Below, piece after piece: positions 52,417 through 60,653 of a stretch of 64,000 bases of DNA (the first letter of the stretch is position 1; the number at the start of each line of letters is the position of its first letter). A program made the position numbers and the translations under genes. Source of the DNA: Altericroceibacterium spongiae (GTDB lineage: Bacteria > Pseudomonadota > Alphaproteobacteria > Sphingomonadales > Sphingomonadaceae). Location of the stretch: contig NZ_RAPF01000001.1 of NCBI RefSeq assembly GCF_003610805.1, positions 62,001-126,000 on the forward strand, read 5' to 3'. Under the pieces are notes generated by a model that saw nothing but the letters and a program-made list of their open reading frames with translations, searched no databases and was not told where the DNA came from.

Positions 52417-55117
52417 GGGGGCTCGTCCCTGGCATTCTCTGCCTCCCGAGGAGGCGCTTTCCGCTTTCCAGTCCTGCTCCTCCGGTCTCGATGAGCAGAA
52501 TATTGAGACCCGGCGCGAGCAATACGGGCCGAACAGTCTGCCCGAACCGCCAAAGGTCAACCCGCTCAAACGTTTTCTGGCGCAATTCAATAATGCGCTG
52601 ATTTATTTCCTGCTCGTTTCCGCTCTGGCGGCGCTGCTGCTCGATCATGTCGTGGATGCGGCGGTGATCCTGCTGGTGGTCGTGGTGAATGCCGTGGTCG
52701 GTTTTGTTCAGGAAGGCCGGGCGGAGAAAGCGTTGAGCGGGATGCGCAATCTGATTTCCCCGCATGCTTTCGTGTTACGCAACGGCCATCGCCATTCCAT
52801 TGCTGTGGAAGAGGTTGTGCCCGGCGATCTGGTGTTGCTCGATCCCGGTGACCGTGTGCCGGCCGATCTGCGCCTGCTGCGCGCGCGCGGCCTTGCGATA
52901 GAGGAAGCCATGCTGACCGGAGAATCGGTTGCTGCGGAAAAGGCCGTGGCGCCGGTCTCTCCCGACGCGCCTCTGGCCGAGCGGGCCTGCATGGCTTTTT
53001 CCGGAACGCTGGTCACGAAAGGGCAGGCCACCGGCCTGGTTGTGGCCACCGGAAGTGAAACGGAGATCGGTAAAATCAGCGGCATGCTGGGCAGTGTGAC
53101 CCATCTGGTTACACCGCTGCTGCGCCAGATAGACCGGTTCGCCCATTGGCTGACTTTCGTGATCCTTGGATGCGGGGCTGCGCTTTTTGCCTTTGCTGTG
53201 ATGGTGAGAGATTTTGCCTGGGACGATGCACTGATTGCGGTGGTGGCGGTGTCTGTCGGTGCCATTCCCGAAGGTTTGCCTGCCGTTATCACGATCACGC
53301 TGGCCATCGGGGTGCAGCGTATGGCCGGGCGCAAAGCGGTGATCCGCAAATTGCCTGCGGTCGAAACGCTTGGCGCGACCTCCGTGATTTGTACCGACAA
53401 GACCGGCACGCTGACCCGCAATGAAATGACCGTTCGCCATATTATGACAGGCGAACGTGAACTGCTGGCGGAGGGTACCGGATATGACCCTGCGGGCACT
53501 CTCAGCGCTACGGATGGCGGAGACGATATGTCTGCTCAGGAAGCTGCGCAGACGATCATTCGCTGTGGAATCTTGTGCAACGATGCGCATTTGAAAGAGG
53601 TGGACGGCAACTGGGCTGTCGCCGGCGATCCGATGGAAGGGGCTCTGATTTCACTCGGTCGCAAAGCCGGTTTCGATGTCGAAGCCTTGCGGCAGGAATG
53701 GTTGCGGATTGACGAGGTTCCGTTCGATGCCGCCTATCGTTTCATGGCTACGCTGCATCGCGCGCCCGACGGGACGCATGTGATTTTCCTTAAAGGGGCG
53801 CCCGAAGCCCTGCTCTCGCGGGCCTGCGATGCAGATCGGGAAAGGGACTGGAACGATTTTGTCCATCGCTCGGCCAGTGAGGGGGAAAGGCTGCTCGGTT
53901 TTGCCATGCTGGAGCTGCCCGGCGCGCAGGAGCGGATCAGTTTCGAGGATCTGGAAGGTCTGCACATGCTGGGGCTGATGGGATTTGTCGATCCGCCGCG
54001 CGAAGAAGCCAGACGGGCGATTGCCGAATGCCGCTCGGCCGGGATTGCGGTGAAAATGATTACCGGCGACCATGTAGCGACAGCCAAAGCCATCGCCCGG
54101 CAGCTCGATCTGGCGGACGATCCTCAGGCCATGACCGGGGCGGAGCTGGAGCAGCTTTCCGATGCCGAACTGGAACAGGTCGTTCCCTCCATTTCCGTCT
54201 TTGCCCGCGCCAGCCCCGAGCATAAATTACGTATTGTGCAGGCTTTGCAGACCCGCGGCGAAATCGTTGCCATGACCGGGGACGGGGTCAATGATGCACC
54301 CTCGCTGAAACAGGCCGATGTCGGCACGGCGATGGGTGTCGGCGGCACCGAAGTGGCGCGCGAGGCGGCGGAAATGGTGCTGCTGGACGATAATTTCGCT
54401 TCCATTGTCGCTGCGGTAAATGAAGGGCGCACGGTCTATGACAATATCCGCAAGGTGATTGCCTGGACATTGCCGACCAATGGCGGGGAGGGGATCACCA
54501 TCGTGCTGGCGATTCTGGCCGGTTTCACCCTGCCGATGACAGCCACGCAGATCCTCTGGATCAATCTCGTTACCGCGATTTCGCTCGGGCTGGCGCTGGC
54601 TTTCGAACCGCCCGAACCCGGCGTGATGGCGCGGCCGCCGCGAAGGCGCGATACGCCACTGCTTTCGCCCTTTCTGGTCTGGCGGGTTCTGCTGGTGTCA
54701 GCGCTGTTCGCCGGTGTGGCGCTGGCGATTTATTTCGGAGCGCTGGCCATGGGCGACGATCTGGCCACGGCCAGGACCATGGTGGTCAATATGCTGGTGG
54801 TGGCGGAGATTTTCTATCTGTTCAATGTCCGCTACCTGCATGTCGCATCGCTGAGCCTGCGCGGTATAGTGGGGACGCCTGCGGTCTTGCTGGCTCTGGC
54901 CTTTGTTATCGCGATGCAACTGGCCTTTACCTATCTGCCTTTCATGCAGGCCGTTTTCGATACGCGGCCGCTGAACTGGATTCAGGGAAGTCTGATTATT
55001 GGCGCAGGCATTGTTCTGTTTGCCTTTCTGGAAGCGGAGAAGTTGCTGATGCGTCATCTCGGCCATATTGAAGATGTCGCGCTGCCTGACAGTGATAAAA
55101 TTTCCAGCACTTATTGA
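52394..55117 (+). CDS. P-type cation-transporting ATPase (P2-like)
   Basis: 907 residues. Actuator motif LTGESV (~175-180), M4 IPEGLPAVIT (292-301), phosphorylation site DKTGT (Asp335), and hinge TGDGVNDAPSLKQADVGTAMG. N-terminal cation_ATPase_N domain (WHSLPPEEALSAF). In SERCA the M6 motif is NLVTDGLPA; here it reads INLVTAISLGLALAFEPPE, so the calcium-binding Asp is Ala while the Asn is kept. It therefore is unlikely to be a standard Ca2+ pump; a monovalent cation is plausible. Start uncertain between 52394 and 52406. Operon with the universal stress protein. Confidence 0.88.
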   Translation: MTATMKPEGARPWHSLPPEEALSAFQSCSSGLDEQNIETRREQYGPNSLPEPPKVNPLKRFLAQFNNALIYFLLVSALAALLLDHVVDAAVILLVVVVNAVVGFVQEGRAEKALSGMRNLISPHAFVLRNGHRHSIAVEEVVPGDLVLLDPGDRVPADLRLLRARGLAIEEAMLTGESVAAEKAVAPVSPDAPLAERACMAFSGTLVTKGQATGLVVATGSETEIGKISGMLGSVTHLVTPLLRQIDRFAHWLTFVILGCGAALFAFAVMVRDFAWDDALIAVVAVSVGAIPEGLPAVITITLAIGVQRMAGRKAVIRKLPAVETLGATSVICTDKTGTLTRNEMTVRHIMTGERELLAEGTGYDPAGTLSATDGGDDMSAQEAAQTIIRCGILCNDAHLKEVDGNWAVAGDPMEGALISLGRKAGFDVEALRQEWLRIDEVPFDAAYRFMATLHRAPDGTHVIFLKGAPEALLSRACDADRERDWNDFVHRSASEGERLLGFAMLELPGAQERISFEDLEGLHMLGLMGFVDPPREEARRAIAECRSAGIAVKMITGDHVATAKAIARQLDLADDPQAMTGAELEQLSDAELEQVVPSISVFARASPEHKLRIVQALQTRGEIVAMTGDGVNDAPSLKQADVGTAMGVGGTEVAREAAEMVLLDDNFASIVAAVNEGRTVYDNIRKVIAWTLPTNGGEGITIVLAILAGFTLPMTATQILWINLVTAISLGLALAFEPPEPGVMARPPRRRDTPLLSPFLVWRVLLVSALFAGVALAIYFGALAMGDDLATARTMVVNMLVVAEIFYLFNVRYLHVASLSLRGIVGTPAVLLALAFVIAMQLAFTYLPFMQAVFDTRPLNWIQGSLIIGAGIVLFAFLEAEKLLMRHLGHIEDVALPDSDKISSTY

Positions 55118-55225
55118 TCGGATATTTCGCAGAACGCATATCTCGGTCTATCGCTTTCTATTGAAAGATCGCTGGCATTCATTCGTTCGAATTGGCAAAG
55201 CTTCGATAATATATTCGGAGGTGAA

Positions 55226-56452
55226 ATGAGCGCGAAACTGATTGATCGAATTCTTTCCCGTATTGTGAAGAAAGGCCGCCTGGTTCTGCGCCATGCCGAT
55301 GGCCGGGTGGTGGATTTCGGCCGCGAAGTGCCCGGTTACCCCGATCTTGTTATCCGCTTCACCGATGAACATGTCACACGCGATCTGATCCGCGATCCCC
55401 GTCTCGGCGCGGGCGAATGCTACATGGATGGCCGTATCGTTATCGAAGTGGGCGAAGTGATGGATTTCGTCCAGCTTATCCAGTCCAACGCACGATGGGA
55501 AAAGAGGGGCCGGCTGAACGCTCCCACTATTTTCAGCAAAATGCGCCACCGGGCTTCCTATCTTGCCCATTCCTTCAACAATGCGGCCAGTTCACGCCGC
55601 AATGTTTCGCATCATTACGATGTGGGCAACGATCTCTACGAGCTGATGCTCGATAGCGGTTATATGCAATATAGCTGCGGCTACTGGCCGAGCGACGATA
55701 TCTCGCTGGAAGAGGCGCAGGTTGCCAAGCTCGCCCATATCGCTGCCAAACTGGCTCTGGAGCCGGGGCAGCGCGTGCTCGATATCGGCTGTGGCTGGGG
55801 CGGCATGGCGATCTATCTTGCCGAACATCACGATGTTGAAGTGCTGGGCATTACACTGAGCAGCGAACAGCTCGCTCTGGCGCGGCAGCGAGCTGAAAAA
55901 GCCGGTGTGGCGGATCGTGTGCAGTTCGAACTGATCGATTATCGCGATCTGGCCCGCCGGGGTCTTTCCTATGACCGGATCGTATCTGTGGGCATGTTCG
56001 AACATGTCGGAACGCCGCAATTTGACGGGTTCTTCCGCGCCTGCGCCAATCTCCTCAGTGAGGAAGGGGTGATGCTGCTCCACACGATCGGCCGGATGGG
56101 CGGTCCGGGCCGGACCGATGCCTTTACCGATAAATATATCTTCCCCGGTGGCTATATTCCGGCGCTGAGCGAAACGGTGGCATCGAGCGAGAAATCGCGC
56201 CTCATCGCCAGCGATGTGGAGACGCTTCGGCTCCATTACGCGAAGACGCTGCGCGAATGGTACAAACGCTGCATGGAGAACCGCGAAGCGATCATCGGCA
56301 TGTATGATGAACGGTTTTTCCGCATGTGGACATTCTATCTGTCCGGCGCGACGGCGGCTTTTGAAAGCGGGGGCATGTGCAATTATCAGATCCAGTATGT
56401 CCGGGATCGTCATGCCTTGCCGCTGACCCGTAATTACATGCTCGATAAATAG
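55226..56452 (+). CDS. cfa: Cyclopropane-fatty-acyl-phospholipid synthase
   Basis: 408 residues. The N-terminal lipid-binding region (~1-120) is followed by the SAM-dependent methyltransferase: HHYDVGNDLYELMLDSGYMQYSCGYW, VLDIGCGWGGMAIYLAE (SAM-binding, ~residues 182-198), SVGMFEHVG, and C-terminal SGGMCNYQIQYVRDR with the conserved cysteine position. It converts unsaturated membrane acyl chains to cyclopropane forms in stationary or acid/oxidative stress. Follows the Usp/ATPase pair after 108 bp in the same direction. GGAGG is 7 nt before the ATG. A hairpin at 56460-56481 follows. Confidence 0.95.
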   Translation: MSAKLIDRILSRIVKKGRLVLRHADGRVVDFGREVPGYPDLVIRFTDEHVTRDLIRDPRLGAGECYMDGRIVIEVGEVMDFVQLIQSNARWEKRGRLNAPTIFSKMRHRASYLAHSFNNAASSRRNVSHHYDVGNDLYELMLDSGYMQYSCGYWPSDDISLEEAQVAKLAHIAAKLALEPGQRVLDIGCGWGGMAIYLAEHHDVEVLGITLSSEQLALARQRAEKAGVADRVQFELIDYRDLARRGLSYDRIVSVGMFEHVGTPQFDGFFRACANLLSEEGVMLLHTIGRMGGPGRTDAFTDKYIFPGGYIPALSETVASSEKSRLIASDVETLRLHYAKTLREWYKRCMENREAIIGMYDERFFRMWTFYLSGATAAFESGGMCNYQIQYVRDRHALPLTRNYMLDK

Positions 56453-56459
56453 GAAACAG

Positions 56460-56481
56460 GTGCCGGATTGCGATCCGGCAC
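56460..56481 (+). terminator. Hairpin after cfa
   Basis: GTGCCGGAT and ATCCGGCAC (9-bp perfect stem) with a TGCG loop, 7 bp past the stop. No T run, but its position between cfa and the next operon suits a terminator. Confidence 0.6.
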
Positions 56482-56591
56482 ACTCTGTCGTCCGATACAA
56501 TTATCGATATTCTGTAACCTATTGGCCATTTAACTTTGCAGTTGCAGCATTACACTATTGGATAAATGGCTGAGCCTGCTATCCGCGCAAT

Positions 56592-57872
56592 GTGTTGATC
56601 GAAAAAAGAATCCCGCCCTTTGCAACCACGTTCGGCCTGATATTTACTCTGGCCTGCACGGCATGCACCACACCTGTTCAGGATGGCAGGGACTTTGCTT
56701 TCACTCTGTCTGCACCGGTTAAGGCCGATCCGCAGGATTCCGGGCAAGACACACAGGCGCTTGCCCATTGGTGGCGCAGCTTCAACGATCCGGTCCTGAC
56801 CGGGCTGATCGAACAGGGGCAGGCCAACAATGCCGATATCGCCCGCGCACAGCGGGATTATCGTCAGGCACTGGCCGATATCGGAGATGGTTCGGACAAG
56901 GGCGGCCTGTCCGCGCTGTTCGGTAAGGGCGCTCGCGGAGATGAAGCCGGCAAGGCCCGGCTATCGGCGATGCAATATCGCAAAGGCGATGCCGAAGCCC
57001 GAATCGCGGCAGAAATCGCGCTGGCCTATATTGCGGTGCGCGAACAGCAACTGGTCCATAACAGTGTAAAATCCCGTCTGGAAAGCCAGCAGGATAATCG
57101 CGAAGTCGCCGCTTATCGCCGGGAAGCGGGCCTTGCCCGCGCCTATGACGAAGATCTGGCACGTGTCCAGCATGCCCAGACATGGACCACGCTGGGGCAG
57201 ATCGAAGCGGAATTGCAGGAGCGGATCATTACGCTCGCGCAACTTGTCGGGATTACGCCCGATGAACTGGCGGATCGTATCGGTGCGCAGGGGCTCATTC
57301 CCTATGGCGATACGCTGCTGGGCAATGATGAGGCCGATTATCTGCCCTGGCGCCGGGCCGATCTGCGTGAGGCTGAGCGCACTTTGTCGGCAGAGCTGAT
57401 CGATGCCGGTATCGGCCGCGATCAGGTGGAAGCCGCTCTGGCTGCACAAAAGGCAGGCTCCGCTGCGCAATTCCCTGCCGAACTGGCCGATGCGTTGAAA
57501 ACCTATCAGGGGGCGGTGCAGAAAGCGCGCAACGAGGTCGAACATTCGCGCCAGATATTGCAATCTGCCATAGCACAGGCCGATGCTCTGACCGATGCGC
57601 GCCAGTCCGCAGAAGCGGCGATCAAGGATGCCAAGCTGGCCTATAATAACGGTTATGGCGATTTCGCGCGGATCTATGTGGCGGAAGATGCGCTGGGATC
57701 GGTGCAGCGCTCGCTGGCTCATGCTGAAGCGCAGCGGGCCGCCGCCATGGTGAATTTCTACACCGCGCTGGGCGGCGGGTGGGACAGTCCCGCGCCCGCT
57801 CAGCCGTCTGTAACGCCACCGGCTACGCCGACAGCGGACACTATGACAAAGGGCGCTTCATCCGATGATTGA
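56592..57872 (+). CDS. TolC-like outer-membrane factor linked to OpgGH
   Basis: 426 residues, a little shorter than typical OMFs (~450-490). Signal peptide with lipobox-like LACTAC (Cys ~22-25), suggesting a lipoprotein. The N-terminal HWWRSFNDPVLTGLIEQGQANN is the OEP start; long helices follow with RVQHAQTWTTLGQIEAELQERI and a second repeat ending LAYNNGYGDFARIYVAED. The C-terminal ~30 residues are Pro/Ala/Thr-rich. Starts at GTG 56592 without an evident ribosome binding site; no better start exists. First gene of an operon with the HlyD-type adaptor (8-bp overlap) and OpgG/OpgH genes. Confidence 0.82.
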   Translation: MLIEKRIPPFATTFGLIFTLACTACTTPVQDGRDFAFTLSAPVKADPQDSGQDTQALAHWWRSFNDPVLTGLIEQGQANNADIARAQRDYRQALADIGDGSDKGGLSALFGKGARGDEAGKARLSAMQYRKGDAEARIAAEIALAYIAVREQQLVHNSVKSRLESQQDNREVAAYRREAGLARAYDEDLARVQHAQTWTTLGQIEAELQERIITLAQLVGITPDELADRIGAQGLIPYGDTLLGNDEADYLPWRRADLREAERTLSAELIDAGIGRDQVEAALAAQKAGSAAQFPAELADALKTYQGAVQKARNEVEHSRQILQSAIAQADALTDARQSAEAAIKDAKLAYNNGYGDFARIYVAEDALGSVQRSLAHAEAQRAAAMVNFYTALGGGWDSPAPAQPSVTPPATPTADTMTKGASSDD

Positions 57873-59103
57873 TACAGGCTCGCCTGACAATCTCGACGAT
57901 CTGCTCGATGCGCGTCCGGCCACCAGCCGCCAGCGCAAGATTATCTGGGCTATCGTCGTGGTGGCGGTTGCGGTGCTGGCATTTCTGATGCTGCGCTTTT
58001 TCACCGGCCATGACACGCCTTATATCCTGCACAAGCTCGAACGCGGCACCTTGCAACCTCAGCTTACCGCTACCGGCACGGTGCATGCTGTGGGCGAATT
58101 GCAGGTCCGGGCACCTTTTGCAGGCCTTGTGAGCGATGTGCTGCCGGGCAATCCGAAGCGGGTGACAAAAGGTCAGTTTCTCGCGCGGATGGATGCCGGC
58201 GAATTGCAGGCCCGGCTTGAAGAACTGAAAGGCCGGACGGATACCGCAAAGGCGGCGGTCGAGACCGCAACGGCGGCCCTGTCCGAAGCGCAGGCCCAGC
58301 TTTCCCGGATGGAGCGCGTCTATCGCGAATCCGACGGGCGTGTGCCGTCGCGCGGAGAATTGGAAGTGGCGCGTGCGGAAGTAACCAAACGTAAATCGGA
58401 AGTGGATCTGGCGCGTAGCCAGATGGCGGAAGCCGAGGGCGATCTTTCGGCCACGCGCAAGCGTATCGCCGCCAGCATTATCCGTTCACCGGTGAGTGGC
58501 TTCCTGATTACCAAACAGGCGCATCCCGGCTATGTCGCTACAGCGCCGGGCGATGTCCTCTTTGTCATCGCCTCAAATATGGAACAGCTCGAAATTCCGA
58601 TTACGGCGGAAGATACGGTCGTCGAAGGGCTGAATCGCGGGGCGCCGGCCAAAATCAGGCTCGATACGCTGCCCGATGAAGATTTCACCGGCGAAGTGAA
58701 ACGGATCACGCCCGAACCGAGCAAGGGCAACGATACGGATATTTCCGCGCAGCAACTGATCGTTGCGGTCAATAATCAGAGGCTGGCGGTCAATCCGGGG
58801 ATGAAAGCTTCTGTGTCGGTCGATCTGCCACCTCGCGAGAATGTCTTTCTGGTGCCCAACGGTGCTTTCCATGTCGATCCGGCGACCGAGCGCCCGGTTG
58901 CCGAAGCGCAGGTGGGACATGCCACGATTTTCCTGCTTAACGGAGACGATGCAGTGAAGCCGGTGGATGTGGTTGTGGGGGCCAGCGACGGGCAGTTTAC
59001 GGAAGTTCGTTCGCCTCGTCTGTCATCCGGCGATCTGGTAATTTCCGGCTGGCGTTCGGCACCGGCTGACGAAACATCTGAAACCGGCGGGAACGCGAAC
59101 TGA
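57865..59103 (+). CDS. HlyD/MacA-type periplasmic adaptor linked to OpgGH
   Basis: 412 residues. One N-terminal transmembrane helix (IIWAIVVVAVAVLAFLML, ~residues 26-43), lipoyl halves (HAVGELQVRAPFAGLVSDVL and IRSPVSGFLITKQAHPGYVA), coiled-coil hairpin (~105-200) and beta-barrel (LEIPITAEDTVVEGLNRG, VAVNNQRLAVNPGMKASVSV). It resembles MacA/RND adaptors that connect an inner-membrane machine to an outer-membrane factor. No MacB, ABC or RND gene adjoins it; instead OpgG and OpgH follow, after a 29-bp gap. That context suggests it serves glucan traffic, an inference. Confidence 0.85.
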   Translation: MIDTGSPDNLDDLLDARPATSRQRKIIWAIVVVAVAVLAFLMLRFFTGHDTPYILHKLERGTLQPQLTATGTVHAVGELQVRAPFAGLVSDVLPGNPKRVTKGQFLARMDAGELQARLEELKGRTDTAKAAVETATAALSEAQAQLSRMERVYRESDGRVPSRGELEVARAEVTKRKSEVDLARSQMAEAEGDLSATRKRIAASIIRSPVSGFLITKQAHPGYVATAPGDVLFVIASNMEQLEIPITAEDTVVEGLNRGAPAKIRLDTLPDEDFTGEVKRITPEPSKGNDTDISAQQLIVAVNNQRLAVNPGMKASVSVDLPPRENVFLVPNGAFHVDPATERPVAEAQVGHATIFLLNGDDAVKPVDVVVGASDGQFTEVRSPRLSSGDLVISGWRSAPADETSETGGNAN

Positions 59104-59132
59104 GCCTGAAGCGTCTTCCCCTCAGGCCGCCA

Positions 59133-60653
59133 ATGCCTCCAAGGAGACGAAAGCTGACTGAAACATCTCAATTTACCCGGCGAAGTGCTTGCGCACTTTT
59201 CGCCAGTCTTGCTGCATGTGCGTCTTTTTCACCGCTTATGGCTCAAACCGGCCGCCTCGGCCCGCCGGAAAAATTTTCCTGGGACAGGCTGAAAAAGCGC
59301 GCCCGCGATCTGGCCCGGCAGGCCTATGCGGGACAGACAAAAGCCGAAGTCATGGCCAGCGATTTCGACGAATATGTCAAGCTGAGCTATGGTGAGGCCG
59401 AAGCGATAGAAGGCTCGGTGCGCCTCTTTCCTGCCGCTCGCACAGTGGCTGAACACCCGGTTGCCATGCATATTCTGGAAAATGGCAAAGCGCGTCTGAT
59501 CGAGGATACGAGCAGCCTGTTCATCGGCGGCAAGGATGCCGATGCGGCCGGTTTCCGCGTGATGGACAGCAGCGGAGAGCGCGACTGGCTCGCTTATCTC
59601 GGGGCTTCCTATTTCCGCGCTTCGGGTTCGCGGGGGCAATATGGCCTTTCGGCCCGAGCCATCGCCGTGAATATCGGCCTGAGCGAAGCCGAAGAGTTCC
59701 CCGATTTTACCGATTTCTGGATCGAACGTGTGGGGGAAGAGCATTTTATCATCTATGCGTTGCTCAACGGGCCGAGCGTGACCGGTGCCTATCGGTTCGA
59801 CAGCCAGATGGGGCAAACCGGGGTGACGCAGGATATCCGTGCCGCTCTGTTTTTCCGCAAGGATATCAAGCGCCTCGGCATCGCTCCCGAAACCAGCATG
59901 TTCTGGTACGATCAGTCCGACGACCACCGGGACAGCGACTGGCGCCCCGAAATCCATGATTCCGACGGTCTGGCAATCTGGAGCGGGACGGGTGAAAGGA
60001 TCTGGCGCCCGCTCGCCAATCCCGATCATCCTCGGGTCAACACGTTCCAGACGCAAAGCCCGAAAGGCTTCGGCCTGCTTCAGCGTGACCAGAAGTTCGA
60101 TCATTATCAGGATGACAGCGTCTTTTATGATCGTCGGCCTAATCTCTGGGTCACGCCGCAGGGTGACTGGGGGGCAGGCGAAGTCATGCTCTATGAAATG
60201 CCGACAGACCGGGAAACGACCGATAATATCGGGGCCTTCTGGACGCCGAAGGAGCCGGCCAGGGCCGGCGGCAGCATGGAGCTTGCCTATAGCCTCCACT
60301 GGACATCCGAGGACCCGACAAAGAATGTCGTGGCGCGCAATGTCGATTTCTTTATCGGTCCGGCCGGCATTCCCGGCAAGAAGGTGATCGCCGGGGCGAG
60401 CAAATATGTCTTCGATTTCGAAGGAGAAAGCCTTGCCGGGCTCGACCGCGAAAGCGGGGTGGAAATCGTGACCAACCTGCCGGAAGACGCTGTTCTGTCC
60501 TCCAGCGCCTATCCTGTGGTCGATCAGCCCAATCGCTGGCGGGCCATGCTGGATATCCGCGATAATCTGACCGAGCCGCTCGATTGCCGCCTGTTTTTGC
60601 AGCGCGGTTCCGACGCTTTGACCGAGACTGTCATCACATCGCTGCAAGCATGA
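59133..60653 (+). CDS. opgG: Periplasmic glucan biosynthesis protein OpgG/OpgD family
   Basis: 506 residues. Twin-arginine-like signal (TRRSACALFASLAACAS, Arg16-Arg17, cleavage near LMAQ38), closer to OpgD than OpgG in export mode. Mature family motifs: FSWDRLKKRARDLARQAYAG, EGSVRLFPAARTV-like early barrel, IYALLNGPSVTGAYRF, DWRPEIHDSDGLAIWSGTGE (269-288) and NLWVTPQGDWGAGEV. In E. coli these proteins act on osmoregulated periplasmic glucans (beta-1,2-glucan backbone). Its stop overlaps the opgH start by 4 bp. ATG 59133 has AGG 7 nt upstream; a CTG at 59154 sits after AAGGAG and could be the real start. Confidence 0.88.
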   Translation: MPPRRRKLTETSQFTRRSACALFASLAACASFSPLMAQTGRLGPPEKFSWDRLKKRARDLARQAYAGQTKAEVMASDFDEYVKLSYGEAEAIEGSVRLFPAARTVAEHPVAMHILENGKARLIEDTSSLFIGGKDADAAGFRVMDSSGERDWLAYLGASYFRASGSRGQYGLSARAIAVNIGLSEAEEFPDFTDFWIERVGEEHFIIYALLNGPSVTGAYRFDSQMGQTGVTQDIRAALFFRKDIKRLGIAPETSMFWYDQSDDHRDSDWRPEIHDSDGLAIWSGTGERIWRPLANPDHPRVNTFQTQSPKGFGLLQRDQKFDHYQDDSVFYDRRPNLWVTPQGDWGAGEVMLYEMPTDRETTDNIGAFWTPKEPARAGGSMELAYSLHWTSEDPTKNVVARNVDFFIGPAGIPGKKVIAGASKYVFDFEGESLAGLDRESGVEIVTNLPEDAVLSSSAYPVVDQPNRWRAMLDIRDNLTEPLDCRLFLQRGSDALTETVITSLQA

